From contig NZ_JANHDH010000001.1 of assembly GCF_026616195.1 (NCBI RefSeq), forward strand, positions 186,001 through 250,000: 64,000 bases of DNA, in the 5' to 3' direction. This DNA comes from Haloarchaeobius amylolyticus (GTDB taxonomy: Archaea; Halobacteriota; Halobacteria; Halobacteriales; Natrialbaceae). This document shows positions 25,320 to 34,231 of the stretch, piece after piece; within the stretch, counting starts at the first letter, position 1, and each line of letters starts with the position of its first letter. A program made the translations under genes and the position numbers. Under the pieces are notes generated by a model. That model did not search any database. It was not told the origin of the DNA and saw only the letters and a program-made list of their open reading frames with translations.

Positions 25320-26981
25320 TCAGAAGAGCCCGCGGAGCCACGCCGAGAAGCGCCCGAGGAGTCCCGGGCTCGATTCGCTCTTCCCCTCGTCGTCCGGTTC
25401 CGCGTCGCTCGGGTCGGCGGGAGCGTCGCCCGTTCCAGTCTCCGCCTCTTCTATCGCCGGCCCACCCAGGTTGCCCGCAAGGGGGCCGTCCGTGTTCGAC
25501 TCACCGTCGCCAAGGTCCGGCTCCTCGAAGTCGTCGACGTCGAGCTCCACGTCGGAGATGGAGGGCGTGTCCTCCGGCTCGTCGTCGGTCGCCGGGGTGG
25601 CCTCGGGGTCGGCTGCTGGCGTCTCGGCAGGGGCCGGTTCTGGGGCCGCGTCGCCGACCGTCTCGGCTTCGGGCGGCTCTGGAGACTCGGCATCCGGGGC
25701 CGCCACGTCCTCCTCGTCAGCGACGGAATCGGCGACTGGCTCCGGTTCGACCTCGTCCGCGGACTCGCTGTCTTCGCCGGCGGAATCCACGGCCTCGCTG
25801 GCGTCCTCCTCGTCCTCGGCGGTGTCTTCCGCCTCGTCATCCGGGGTCTTCGACGGGCCGACGGAGGCCGCGGCCGCCGCGAGGTCGGCGACGCGCTGTT
25901 CGGCCTCGGCGTCGGGGCCGGACCGGTCGGCCGATTCAGCTGCGGGTTCGTCGTCTGCGTCACCAGCCTCGGTGTCTGCTGAGGGTGCCTCTGCCGCCGG
26001 GCGCTCGTCTTCATCCGCCGCTTCCTCGTCGTCGAACATGTCGTCGACGCTGCCCTGTACGACGGTCGTGCGGGGGGTCCCGCCGACGAGGCTGTCGCCG
26101 GAGCCGGACGACGAGTTTCCGACTTCGCTCGGTTCGTCGTCGTCCATGCTGACGGTGTGAGTCGAGGGGTCATCGGCGGACTCGGCGTCGTCCGCCATCG
26201 CCTCGAACACCTCGTCGACGCTCTCGCCGACGACCGTCTTCGGCTCCGCCGAGCCGCCGGCGTCCTCGTCCAGCGGGCGCGAGGAGCGATGGACCCGGGG
26301 ACCGGTCCCGAACGACTCCGCGAAGGCGTCACCCGCGAGCCCGGCGAGTTCGTCCTCGCGGTCCGACCCGGCCACCGCCTCGGCGAAGTCGGCCGGCTGG
26401 TCGGCGGCCAGCAGGGGCCGGCGGAAGACACGGATGCGCTCACCGTAGTCCCCGCGGAGGGCGTCGAGGTCGTCCTCGGGGAGGAGGACGAGCCGCCAGC
26501 GCCCGTCCTTCTCGGTCAGCAGGACGAACGTCTGGCCGTTGAGCAGGGAGCCGACGGCGTGAGCCAGCGCCGGGAGGTTCCCGGCGCCGAGGGGGTGGTC
26601 CGGGTAGCTGAAGGTCCCGGACCGGGCGTCGCCGTCGGAACCGGTCACGGTGAGTTCCAGCGAGTCCTCGTCTTCGCCCTGGTCCTCGACCGCGAGGTCC
26701 CAGCCCTGCTCGTCGAGCACCGCGGCGAGGGCCGGGACGTGGTCCTCGGCCTCGCGGTCGGCGTCGATACCGCGAGCCGACCCCGCGATGGCGTCGTGGG
26801 TGTGTTCGTACAGCGACTGCTCGGTCGCTGTCTCCAGCGGCTCGTCGAGGCGGTCGACGAGGTCGGCCCCGTCGTCGGGGTCGAGCCCGTGTCGCGCGCA
26901 GATGTCGGCGTCGGACAGGCCGAACCCGCGGAGCACGGCGACGTACTCCGCGAGCCGGTCGCTCCGGTCACGGTCGGTCAT
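25320..26981 (-). CDS. acidic-tailed haloarchaeal protein, paralogue 1 (function unknown)
   Basis: About 553 residues. The first 210 form a folded domain shared with the gene at 27338-29155. Matched segments are YVAVLRGFGLSDADICARHGL, LYEHTHDAIAGSARGID, TFSYPDHPLGAGNLPALAHA and GRWRLVLLPEDDLDALRGDYGE. The GLSDADIC part looks like a helix-turn-helix-like entry. Then come some 320 residues almost free of hydrophobics and packed with Glu, Asp, Ala and Pro, predicted disordered. The protein ends SSPGLLGRFSAWLRGLF, a short amphipathic basic/hydrophobic helix. That end could bind membrane or a partner. The start at 26981 (MTDRDRS) was taken over 26999. No known function. Confidence 0.75.
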   Translation of the reverse strand: MTDRDRSDRLAEYVAVLRGFGLSDADICARHGLDPDDGADLVDRLDEPLETATEQSLYEHTHDAIAGSARGIDADREAEDHVPALAAVLDEQGWDLAVEDQGEDEDSLELTVTGSDGDARSGTFSYPDHPLGAGNLPALAHAVGSLLNGQTFVLLTEKDGRWRLVLLPEDDLDALRGDYGERIRVFRRPLLAADQPADFAEAVAGSDREDELAGLAGDAFAESFGTGPRVHRSSRPLDEDAGGSAEPKTVVGESVDEVFEAMADDAESADDPSTHTVSMDDDEPSEVGNSSSGSGDSLVGGTPRTTVVQGSVDDMFDDEEAADEDERPAAEAPSADTEAGDADDEPAAESADRSGPDAEAEQRVADLAAAAASVGPSKTPDDEAEDTAEDEEDASEAVDSAGEDSESADEVEPEPVADSVADEEDVAAPDAESPEPPEAETVGDAAPEPAPAETPAADPEATPATDDEPEDTPSISDVELDVDDFEEPDLGDGESNTDGPLAGNLGGPAIEEAETGTGDAPADPSDAEPDDEGKSESSPGLLGRFSAWLRGLF

Positions 26982-27104
26982 CGATTGGTTAGCAATCACG
27001 GGGCCCGGATATTAACTGTTGGCAGCCGGAAAGTCGCCCACGGCGTCCCGGCGGGGGAGCGTTGTGGGGCAAGTGCTATCACCCTGCGTGGCGGGCCTTC
27101 GGGT

Positions 27105-27341
27105 ATGGCCAGAGAAGTGACCCACACCGAGGACAGCCCCTACATCATCACGCCGGACGACATCCACGACGAGAAGGGCGACGTGGCCATCTGCCAGTGC
27201 GGGCTCTCCGCGACCCGACCGTTCTGTGATGGCTCGCACCGCGCGACCCACGACGAGGACGAAGACGTCCGCTACAAGTACGAGAACGACGACGACGACG
27301 GTGAACGCCGCGAGATAGACGAGATCGTCTTCCGCGACTAG
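27105..27341 (+). CDS. CDGSH-type iron-sulfur protein
   Basis: A 78-residue protein with the signature CQCGLSATRPFCDGSH, providing three cysteines and one histidine for a redox-active, pH-sensitive 2Fe-2S cluster as in mitoNEET-related proteins. The rest is short and acidic (KYENDDDDGERREIDEI). It lies on the plus strand between two minus-strand acidic-tail genes, and its stop overlaps the stop of the convergent gene at 27338 by four bases. A role in electron or cluster transfer is family knowledge; the partner is unknown. Confidence 0.93.
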   Translation: MAREVTHTEDSPYIITPDDIHDEKGDVAICQCGLSATRPFCDGSHRATHDEDEDVRYKYENDDDDGERREIDEIVFRD

Positions 27342-29155
27342 AACAGGCCCCTGATGGCACCGAGTAGCTTGCCGACGAACCCCTTCGACTCCGACTGCTG
27401 AGAGTCTGCCGCGTCCGCGTCGGCGGTCTCTTCGTTCCCAGCTGAAGCCTGCGCGTCGTCGGCACCGGTGTCGGTTCCGCCGCCGATGGTCACCGGTTCG
27501 GGGCCGTCGGTCTGGTCCGGGGTCTGCGCGGTCGCCGGTTCTGTGTCCGCCGGTTTCGCCTGCTCCGGCTCCGGGTCGGGGTCCGCCTCGCTGGCGGGTG
27601 CCGGGTCTGCGGCCGGCTCCGATTCGGACGTCGGGTCTGCCGCCGGTTCGGGTTCGGTCTCCGGAGCCGGCTCGGGCTCGGATTCGGCGACCGGCTCGGG
27701 GGCTTCGGCCGGCTCGGACTCGCCGGCCGGCTCTGCCTCCGCTGTCTCTGACGCCGCATCCACGGCTTCGGGCTCCTCGGCGGCAGCCGATTCCGCGCTG
27801 GCTGGTTCCGGGTCGGAAGCCGGTTCCGGTTCCTCGACGGACTCGGGCGCTTCTGCGACCGGTTCCGGGTCGGCTGCAGGCTCGGGCGCCTCCTCGACGG
27901 GCTCTGGCTCGGCCATTACGAAGCCACCGTCCTCGTCCGGACCGCCGCTCTCGGCGGGCTCGGGTTCCGGTTCCGGGTCGCTCGCCGCTACCGGTTCCGC
28001 GGCGGCCGAGGCGTCGGCGGATTCGGGGTCGGTCGCATCCGGAGTCGGTTCCGGCTCTGGGTCGGGTGCCGACGCCGGCTCGGGCTCCGGCTCCGCCGTC
28101 CCTGCCGGGTCTCCGGTCGGGTCGGCAGTGCCGGCGTCCCTGCCCGTCCCACCGACGAGGTCGCGGACGCTCTTGCCCGTCGACTGGACCTCGACGCCGG
28201 TCTCCCCGGCGGGGTCGGCGGCGGCCTCCATCTCCGAGAAGATGGAGTCGAGTGCGGAGTCAGCCTCCGGCTCGGCGGCGGCCTCCGCGGGCTCCTCGGC
28301 CGGGTCCTCGTCCTCGCCGTCGAGGTCGACCTCGCTCAGGTCGGCCAGCCCGTCGCCAAGCCAGCCCTCGGTGGACTCGTCGACGCCGATGTCGCCGTCA
28401 CCGGACCCCGTCGTGCCGGAGCCACTCCCGCCGGCGGCCGCGGTCTGTGCGTCCGTCTCCTCCGCCGCGCTCCCGGCGGCAGCAGTGGCCTCGGCGGCCG
28501 CGGTGGCCTCGGCAGCGAAGTCGGCGGGGCTCTGCTCGTGCAGGAGCGGCTCGCCGAACGCCTCGATACCGTCGCCGTAGTGCGATTCGAGTGCGTCCAG
28601 GCGCTTGGCCTCGAAGAGGACGAACCGCCAGCGGTCCTCGGCCCAGTTCGAGAGCATCGCGAACGTGAGCGGGACGCCGTCGAGCAGGTCCTCCTGGAGT
28701 GTAGCGATGAGTGCCGGGTAGTTGTGCTCGCCGAGGGCCGTCTCCGGGTACGAGAAGCGCGTCTTGCGGACGTTCCCGTTCGGGTCCTCGAGGGCGATGG
28801 TGAACGGCTGCGTCGGTTCCGCGCCCGAATCGACCGGGTCGCCGTGTTCGTCGAGAAAGTAGATGCCGAACCCGTACGCACCGAACACCGTGTCGAGTTG
28901 CTGTGGGACCACGCGGTCCGGGTACTGCCGCGGCACGTCGATGCCCCGGCTGGAGGCGGCGAGCACCCGGTGGGTCTGGTCGTACATGGTGCGCGGCGTG
29001 AACTCGCCGTCGTAGCCCCGTTCCACGACGGCTTCCAGCGAGACGTCGTCTGGCGGGTCGCTGAGCCCGTAGACCTCGCAGATCTCCTCCGCAGAGAGAC
29101 CACACCGTTCCAGTACCGTGATGTGGTGGGCGATGAGATCCTGGGAAGTAACCAT
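27338..29155 (-). CDS. acidic-tailed haloarchaeal protein, paralogue 2 (function unknown)
   Basis: About 605 residues. The N-terminal 220 residues align with paralogue 1: LIAHHITVLERCGLSAEEICEVYGL, MYDQTHRVLAASSRGID, RFSYPETALGEHNYPALIA and DRWRFVLFEAKRLDALESHYGDG. The next 370 residues are a Glu/Pro/Ala/Asp/Ser tail with runs such as PEPEPAPETEPEPAADP, predicted disordered. The end, SKGFVGKLLGAIRGLF, is again a basic amphipathic helix finishing in GLF. The same layout in two genes, with near-identical ends, argues that the terminal helix is functional. The start at 29155 (MVTSQDL) was preferred over 29167. Confidence 0.75.
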   Translation of the reverse strand: MVTSQDLIAHHITVLERCGLSAEEICEVYGLSDPPDDVSLEAVVERGYDGEFTPRTMYDQTHRVLAASSRGIDVPRQYPDRVVPQQLDTVFGAYGFGIYFLDEHGDPVDSGAEPTQPFTIALEDPNGNVRKTRFSYPETALGEHNYPALIATLQEDLLDGVPLTFAMLSNWAEDRWRFVLFEAKRLDALESHYGDGIEAFGEPLLHEQSPADFAAEATAAAEATAAAGSAAEETDAQTAAAGGSGSGTTGSGDGDIGVDESTEGWLGDGLADLSEVDLDGEDEDPAEEPAEAAAEPEADSALDSIFSEMEAAADPAGETGVEVQSTGKSVRDLVGGTGRDAGTADPTGDPAGTAEPEPEPASAPDPEPEPTPDATDPESADASAAAEPVAASDPEPEPEPAESGGPDEDGGFVMAEPEPVEEAPEPAADPEPVAEAPESVEEPEPASDPEPASAESAAAEEPEAVDAASETAEAEPAGESEPAEAPEPVAESEPEPAPETEPEPAADPTSESEPAADPAPASEADPDPEPEQAKPADTEPATAQTPDQTDGPEPVTIGGGTDTGADDAQASAGNEETADADAADSQQSESKGFVGKLLGAIRGLF

Positions 29156-29268
29156 ACGGGATTTCACCAGTCTCCTACCCTTAGGCGTATCGGCCGTTTC
29201 GGGGGAGCGGCGCCGCTCGCGGGGCGAGAGAACGAGAAGGGTCGATGACCTGTCTGCCCGGAGAGCGG

Positions 29269-30141
29269 TCAGGACGAGAGGATGGACCGGATCTTGCTGG
29301 CGAGCCCGCCGGAGCTGTCGTCGTCTTCGTCGTCGGCGGCGGGCTCGGCGTCGGCAGCCTCCTCAGCATCCGGTTCGTCGTCCTCGCCGGACTCGGCCTC
29401 TGGCGCGGCCTCCGGAGTCGCTTCCTCCTCGGTGGTCGCTTCCGGGGCCGGTTCGTCGGCCTCGAACGTCGCGTCGAGGGACGAACCGGAGTCGAGTTCC
29501 GGTTCGGCGGTCGATTCCGCCGTCGGTTCTGGCTCGTCTTCGGTCGCGTCCTCCGCAGTTCCGTCCTCCGAAGCCAGGTCGGCCTCGACCTCCGCGTCGG
29601 GGACATCGAAGGGTTCGGGTTCGTCGGCCTCCGCGTCGTCGAAGTCGGGCTCGTCCCCGGCGGCCGATTCGTCCTCGTCCTCGAGGGACTCGAAGACGGG
29701 TTCGGACTCGTCCGCGGCGTCGGCCGCGTCCGTCCCCTCGGCCGACTCGTCGTCCTCCGTCTCCACCCACAGGAAGCCGTCAGCCTTCGTCCGGCCGTCC
29801 AGCAGGAGGTCGTCGAGCAGGTCGTCGTCGGCCGCGATGGCCTCGTCGACCTCGTCGACGTGTTCGACCGCCTCGTCGGCGCTCGCGATTATCTCTTCGG
29901 GTGATTCGTCGGAGAGTTCGGCGTAGCCGTCCTCGGAGTCGACGGCGGCGGCGTGGTCGTCGCTGAGCTGCTTGAACAGCTCGCCGGCGGTCACGTCTTC
30001 GATGTCGTCGGTCTCGTCGGGTTCGCTCTCGGGCTCGGATGTCGTCGTCGGTTCGCTCTCGTCTGCTGGCTCGGCGTCGGGGTCGGCGAAGAGCTCGTCG
30101 ATATCGAGCGAGGAACCGGTTTCCAGCGTGCTGTTGGTCAT
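29269..30141 (-). CDS. acidic-tailed haloarchaeal protein, related architecture (function unknown)
   Basis: A 290-residue protein of the same strand and style as the two neighbours but without their N-terminal domain. It begins MTNSTLETGSSLDIDELFADPD, has a helical middle part (ITAGELFKQL-like, then EEIIASADEAVEHVDEVDEAI and LLDDLLLDGRTKADGFLWVE), then about 150 residues of Glu/Asp/Ala/Pro, and ends SSGGLASKIRSILSS, another short amphipathic helix. It is the first of three genes in transcription order. An AT-rich promoter (ttaaatttttactatcattac) lies directly upstream of the start. No family is recognised. Confidence 0.7.
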   Translation of the reverse strand: MTNSTLETGSSLDIDELFADPDAEPADESEPTTTSEPESEPDETDDIEDVTAGELFKQLSDDHAAAVDSEDGYAELSDESPEEIIASADEAVEHVDEVDEAIAADDDLLDDLLLDGRTKADGFLWVETEDDESAEGTDAADAADESEPVFESLEDEDESAAGDEPDFDDAEADEPEPFDVPDAEVEADLASEDGTAEDATEDEPEPTAESTAEPELDSGSSLDATFEADEPAPEATTEEEATPEAAPEAESGEDDEPDAEEAADAEPAADDEDDDSSGGLASKIRSILSS

Positions 30142-30273
30142 CGAGGTGTTAGTACGTAAACTCGTACCACACCCAGTTAAATTTTTACTATCATTACACC
30201 TAATTTGTTGAAAGTCTGCAACCATCGACGCGTGCCACCGGAACTTTAGGCAACAGGGCGCGACCGGACGCCC

Positions 30274-31248
30274 ATGCGATTCGGTATCCTCTCGACCGCG
30301 AACATCGGACTGAAATCGGTCGTGCCGGCCATCCAGGCCTCCGAGCACGAGGTCGCAGCCATCGCGTCGCGCGACGCGGACCGGGCGGCGGCGGTGGCGC
30401 GCGACCACGACGTCCCGGAGGCGTACGGCTCCTATCAGGAGCTGCTGGACGAGGCGGCCGTCGACGCGGTGTACGTCCCACTCCCGAACTCGCACCACGC
30501 GGAGTGGACGAAGCGGGCCGCCGACGCCGGGCTCGACGTCCTCTGCGAGAAGCCCCTCGCGGTCGACGCCGCGGAGGCGCGCGAACTCGGCCAGTACTGC
30601 GAGGACGCCGGCGTGACGCTGATGGAGGCGTTCATGTACCGGTACCACCCGCGGACGGAGCGCGCCGCCGAGATCGTCGCCGAGGAACTCGGCGCGGTCC
30701 GCGGTGCCTTCGCGACCTTCCAGTTCCCGCTCCGGGGTCGCCCGGACGACATCCGGCTGGACCCCGAGCTGGCCGGCGGGAGCCTCATGGACGTGGGCTG
30801 TTACGCCGTCAGCGTCCTGCGGACGCTGCTCGGCGAGCCCGAGGCGGTCTCGGCCCGGGCGCTCGACACCCGCGACTGCGGCGTCGACACGCACCTGACG
30901 GGCCGGTTCGACTACGAGGGCGCGACCGCCCAGCTGTCCAGTAGCTTCGACACCCAGCTCGTCCAGCAGTACCGCGTCGAGGCCGAGAACGGCTGGCTGG
31001 AGGTCGAGGACGCGTTCAACCCCGCGAACCCCGACGAGGTGACCCTCGAGTACGGGGTGGACGGCCGCGAGGTCACGGAGTCGTTCGAGGCGACCGACCA
31101 GTACCGGCTGCAGGTCGAGCACTTCGCCGACTGCGTCGCCGAGGACCGCCAGCCCCGGACGGACGCGGCCGAGGCGACCGCGAACATGCGGGTCGTCGAC
31201 GCGCTGTACGAGAGCGCGGACACCGGCGAGACGGTCCGGCTGGACTGA
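30274..31248 (+). CDS. Gfo/Idh/MocA-family NAD(P)-dependent oxidoreductase
   Basis: A 324-residue dehydrogenase. The N-terminal Rossmann fold starts MRFGILSTANIGLKSVVPAI, and LDVLCEKPLAVDAAEA holds the EKP motif whose lysine is catalytic. VTLMEAFMYRYHPRTERA and GGSLMDVGCYAVSVLRTLLG are typical of the dihydrodiol / D-xylose dehydrogenase branch. The likely reaction is oxidation of a sugar C1 hydroxyl with NADP. Xylose is a reasonable guess but not proven. It is followed 32 bases later by a HAD hydrolase and then RuBisCO on the same strand, which suggests a sugar-phosphate context. Confidence 0.88.
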   Translation: MRFGILSTANIGLKSVVPAIQASEHEVAAIASRDADRAAAVARDHDVPEAYGSYQELLDEAAVDAVYVPLPNSHHAEWTKRAADAGLDVLCEKPLAVDAAEARELGQYCEDAGVTLMEAFMYRYHPRTERAAEIVAEELGAVRGAFATFQFPLRGRPDDIRLDPELAGGSLMDVGCYAVSVLRTLLGEPEAVSARALDTRDCGVDTHLTGRFDYEGATAQLSSSFDTQLVQQYRVEAENGWLEVEDAFNPANPDEVTLEYGVDGREVTESFEATDQYRLQVEHFADCVAEDRQPRTDAAEATANMRVVDALYESADTGETVRLD

Positions 31249-31280
31249 GCTAATTACGGTCCGGCGCCAAGGGTCCGGCA

Positions 31281-32063
31281 ATGGACCGGTTCGACGGCGC
31301 GATACTCGACGTTGATGGGACGGTCCTGCGCGGCCCCGACGCCATCCCGGGCGCGGTCGAGGCCGTGCAGGCACTCCGCGACGCCGGCCTCTCGCTGGCG
31401 TTCTTCTCGAACAACCCGACGAAGTTCCCCGCCGCCTACGCCGACCGGCTGACCGCGGCCGGTGTCGAGGCGAGCACCGCGGAGGTGCTGACCTCGGGGA
31501 CCGTCACCGCCGAGTACCTGTCCCGGAACCACGCCGGCGAGCGGTTCTTCGTCATCGGCGAGCCTGGGCTGTGCGACCAGCTCCGCGACCTCGACCTGGA
31601 GCTCACCGGGGACTACACCGAGGCCGATACCGTGGTGGCCTCCATCGACCGCGAGTTCACCTACGAGGACCTGAAGACCGCGCTCTGGGCACTCTCGGAC
31701 GACGCGGTCGGGTTCGTCGGGACCGACCCGGACCGGGTGGTGCCCGCGGCCGACCACCTCATCCCGGGCTCTGGTGCCATCATCAACGCGGTGGCCGACG
31801 TGGCCGGGCGCGACCCCGAGGCCGTCCTCGGGAAGCCCCACGACGCGGCCCGCGAGGCGGTGCTGGCCAGACTCGGGGTCCCCCCTGAGCGCTGCCTCGT
31901 CGTCGGCGACCGCCTCGACACCGACATCGCGCTCGGTGAGGGTGCCGGGATGACGACCGTCCTCGTCCTCTCCGGCGTGACCAGCCGGGCCGAGGTCGAG
32001 GAGAGCGAGCACGACCCCGACTTCGTGGTCGACTCGCTGGCGGACGTCCCCGACCTGTTCTGA
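31281..32063 (+). CDS. HAD-IIA (NagD/phosphoglycolate phosphatase-like) hydrolase
   Basis: A 260-residue HAD phosphatase with a C2-type cap. Motif I is ILDVDGTVLRG (nucleophile Asp and acid/base Asp), motif II is FFSNNPTK, motif III lies with GKPHDAAREAVL, and motif IV is CLVVGDRLDTDIALGEGAGM. The HAD-IIA group includes NagD, Pho13-type p-nitrophenylphosphatases and eukaryote-type phosphoglycolate phosphatases. The next gene is RuBisCO, 87 bases downstream, so dephosphorylation of 2-phosphoglycolate made by oxygenation is an attractive role. Sugar-phosphate substrates are also possible. Confidence 0.88.
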   Translation: MDRFDGAILDVDGTVLRGPDAIPGAVEAVQALRDAGLSLAFFSNNPTKFPAAYADRLTAAGVEASTAEVLTSGTVTAEYLSRNHAGERFFVIGEPGLCDQLRDLDLELTGDYTEADTVVASIDREFTYEDLKTALWALSDDAVGFVGTDPDRVVPAADHLIPGSGAIINAVADVAGRDPEAVLGKPHDAAREAVLARLGVPPERCLVVGDRLDTDIALGEGAGMTTVLVLSGVTSRAEVEESEHDPDFVVDSLADVPDLF

Positions 32064-32150
32064 GCGGCGGCGAGAGGGAGTCAGCGGCCCGGAACCTGTC
32101 AGCCAGGGGAACGACCAAGTAGTTCGCCAGTAAACCTTTCAGATTCAACC

Positions 32151-33410
32151 ATGACCGGCATCGAGTACGACGATTTCCTCGACCTGGACTACACCCCGAC
32201 AGACACCGACCTCGTGTGCGAGTTCCGCATCGCCCCCGCCGAGGGGATGTCGTGGGCGGACGCCGCCTCCCGCGTCGCCAGCGAGTCCTCGAACGGGACG
32301 TGGGCCGCACTCCACGTCGACGAGGCCGAGTTGACCGACCTCTCCGCGGTCGCCTGCGACGTCGCGGAGGACGCGGGAACCATCACGGTCGCCTACCCCG
32401 CCGACCTGTTCGAGCCGGGCTCCATGCCCCAGATACTCTCGTGCATCGCCGGGAACATAATGGGCATGAAGGCGGTCGACTCCATCCGCCTGCTCGACTG
32501 CGGGTGGCCGGAGCAGACCGTCTCTGGGTTCCCCGGCCCGCAGTACGGGACCGACGTGACCACCGAGAAACTCGACGCCGGCGACCGCCCGGTCCTCGCC
32601 ACCGTCCCGAAGCCGAAGGTCGGCCTCTCCACGAAGGCCCACGTCGACATCGCCGAGCAGGCCTGGCGCGGCGGCGTCGACCTCCTCAAGGACGACGAGA
32701 ACCTCACCGACCAGGACTTCAACCCCTTCGAGGAGCGCGTCGAGCGCTCGCTCGAGGTCGCCCGCGAACTCACCGACGAGACCGGCGAGAAGAAGGACTA
32801 CCTCGTCAACATCACCGCCGAGACCGACGAGATGATCCGCCGCGCCGAGTTCGTCGAACAGCAGGGGGGCGGTTTCGTGATGGTCGACGTGGTCACCTGC
32901 GGCTGGTCCGCGGTCCAGACCGTCCGCAAGCACTGCGAGGACTTAGACCTCGCCATCCACGCCCACCGCGCCATGCACGCGGCCTTCGACCGCATGGAGC
33001 ACCACGGCGTCTCGATGCGGGTCATCGCGCAGGTCGCCCGTCTCTGCGGCGTCGACCACATCCACACCGGGACGGCGGGCCTCGGTAAGCTCGCCAACGA
33101 GGACACGCCGGGCATCAACCAGTGGCTCACGTCCGACCTCTACGGCCTGAACCACGTGCTCCCGGTCGCCTCCGGCGGCCTGCACCCGGGCGTCATCGAC
33201 GCGCTCATCGACGCGCTGGGCACCGACATCGCCATCCAGGCCGGCGGCGGCATCCACGGTCACCCCGACGGCACCGAGGCCGGGGCGCGTGCCCTCCGCC
33301 AGTCCGTCGAGGCGAGCATGCAGGACGTGGCCCTCGAAGAGTACGCGGCGGACGGCCACGACGAACTGGCGACCGCGCTGGAGAAGTGGGGCAGCGAGAC
33401 GCCGCGGTAG
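32151..33410 (+). CDS. rbcL: ribulose-bisphosphate carboxylase, archaeal form III
   Basis: A 419-residue form III RuBisCO, used by archaea in the AMP/pentose-bisphosphate route to turn ribulose 1,5-bisphosphate and CO2 into 3-phosphoglycerate. Catalytic residues are all visible: Lys154 and Lys156 in VPKPKVGLS, the carbamylated Lys180 with Asp182 and Glu183 in GGVDLLKDDENLTDQDFNPF, His272-Arg273 in HAHRAMHAAF, His305 in IHTGTAG, loop-6 Lys313 in GLGKL, and Ser341 in SGGLHPG followed by QAGGGIHGHP. The N-terminal domain is short, as expected for form III. A HAD phosphatase and a sugar oxidoreductase precede it. AMP phosphorylase and ribose-bisphosphate isomerase genes are not in the window. Confidence 0.96.
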   Translation: MTGIEYDDFLDLDYTPTDTDLVCEFRIAPAEGMSWADAASRVASESSNGTWAALHVDEAELTDLSAVACDVAEDAGTITVAYPADLFEPGSMPQILSCIAGNIMGMKAVDSIRLLDCGWPEQTVSGFPGPQYGTDVTTEKLDAGDRPVLATVPKPKVGLSTKAHVDIAEQAWRGGVDLLKDDENLTDQDFNPFEERVERSLEVARELTDETGEKKDYLVNITAETDEMIRRAEFVEQQGGGFVMVDVVTCGWSAVQTVRKHCEDLDLAIHAHRAMHAAFDRMEHHGVSMRVIAQVARLCGVDHIHTGTAGLGKLANEDTPGINQWLTSDLYGLNHVLPVASGGLHPGVIDALIDALGTDIAIQAGGGIHGHPDGTEAGARALRQSVEASMQDVALEEYAADGHDELATALEKWGSETPR

Positions 33411-34106
33411 TCAGCGCCGGGCGACCAGCAGCGTTCCGAGGAGCGCGAGGACGACGCCGACGGCGGTGAACCCGGGCGTCGACCCGGCCGAGTCGGTGGC
33501 AGTGTTCTCTGCGCGTGGGTTCTCTCCGTCGGTTGTCGTCGCGGAATCGTCGCCGGAACCGGTCGTGTTATTCTCGCCGTCGTCGCCGCCAGCCTCCAGT
33601 TGTTCGGCGATGGTCTCGGCCTTCGCCTTGGACTCTGCGGCGAGGACGAACCGCGGGTCGTCCTCGAAGTCACCGGACTCCATCGACGAGGCGAGGCCGG
33701 GGGACAGCGAGGCGGCGAAGGTCACCTCCCCGTCGACGACCGTCAGCAGGCAGTAGCCGGCGTCGGCCTCGGTCTGCTGCCAGCGACAGCCCGAGACGCC
33801 GTCGGACGTGAAGCCGCTCTCGACGAGGGTCGAGGCGAACGACGTGCCGCCCTTCTCGGTGAGCGTAATCGGCACCCGGTACAGCCCGTTCTGCTCGGAG
33901 ATGGCGCCGACGGCGGCCACGTCATCCGGAGTCACGACCGTCTCGTTCTGGTAGCCGTCGTCGGTCGGGTAGTGTGCGACCACGGTGACGTTCGGGTCGT
34001 CGGCCGGTGTCGATTCGGCGCCCACCGGCGCGGCACCCAGCGCCACGGCGCAGGCCAGAAGGAGCAGACACGCTGTCGCGAGCAGGGACCGGTCGCGTCG
34101 GAGCAT
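33411..34106 (-). CDS. secreted surface protein with PGF-CTERM anchor
   Basis: A 231-residue exported protein. A Sec-type signal (LLATACLLLLACAVALGAAPVGAES) is followed by a soluble domain of about 140 residues with two cysteines (SGCRWQQTEADAGYCLLTVV). A Gly/Asp/Asn/Thr linker with a sequon (NNTTGSGDDSATTTDG) comes next, and the end is STPGFTAVGVVLALLGTLLVARR: the PGF motif, a hydrophobic helix and an Arg tail, recognised by archaeosortase A for lipid attachment. Part of the soluble region (PITLTEKGGTSFASTL) recalls the first extracellular domain of SecD proteins, a weak hint. Its stop directly abuts the RuBisCO stop, so the two are convergent. Confidence 0.85.
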   Translation of the reverse strand: MLRRDRSLLATACLLLLACAVALGAAPVGAESTPADDPNVTVVAHYPTDDGYQNETVVTPDDVAAVGAISEQNGLYRVPITLTEKGGTSFASTLVESGFTSDGVSGCRWQQTEADAGYCLLTVVDGEVTFAASLSPGLASSMESGDFEDDPRFVLAAESKAKAETIAEQLEAGGDDGENNTTGSGDDSATTTDGENPRAENTATDSAGSTPGFTAVGVVLALLGTLLVARR

Positions 34107-34231
34107 ACGAGAACCGTTACAGATGTATTACAAAAGTTTTCCGGCACTTCTGGTCGCCTCCGGGTGGGCCCCGTGCGAGGCGGTCGCACGACCGGGGTGG
34201 GGCTATGTCCCTCGCACGAGTTCCATCGGAC

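Noticed and set aside
27468-28668. Plus-strand Ser/Gly-rich frames opposite the acidic tail
   Set aside because: Mirror of the Glu/Pro/Asp tail codons of paralogue 2; expected artefact.
29269-31374. Single 701-codon minus-strand protein
   Set aside because: The upstream half is antisense to the Gfo/Idh/MocA gene. The real protein starts at the ATG at 30141 after an AT-rich promoter.
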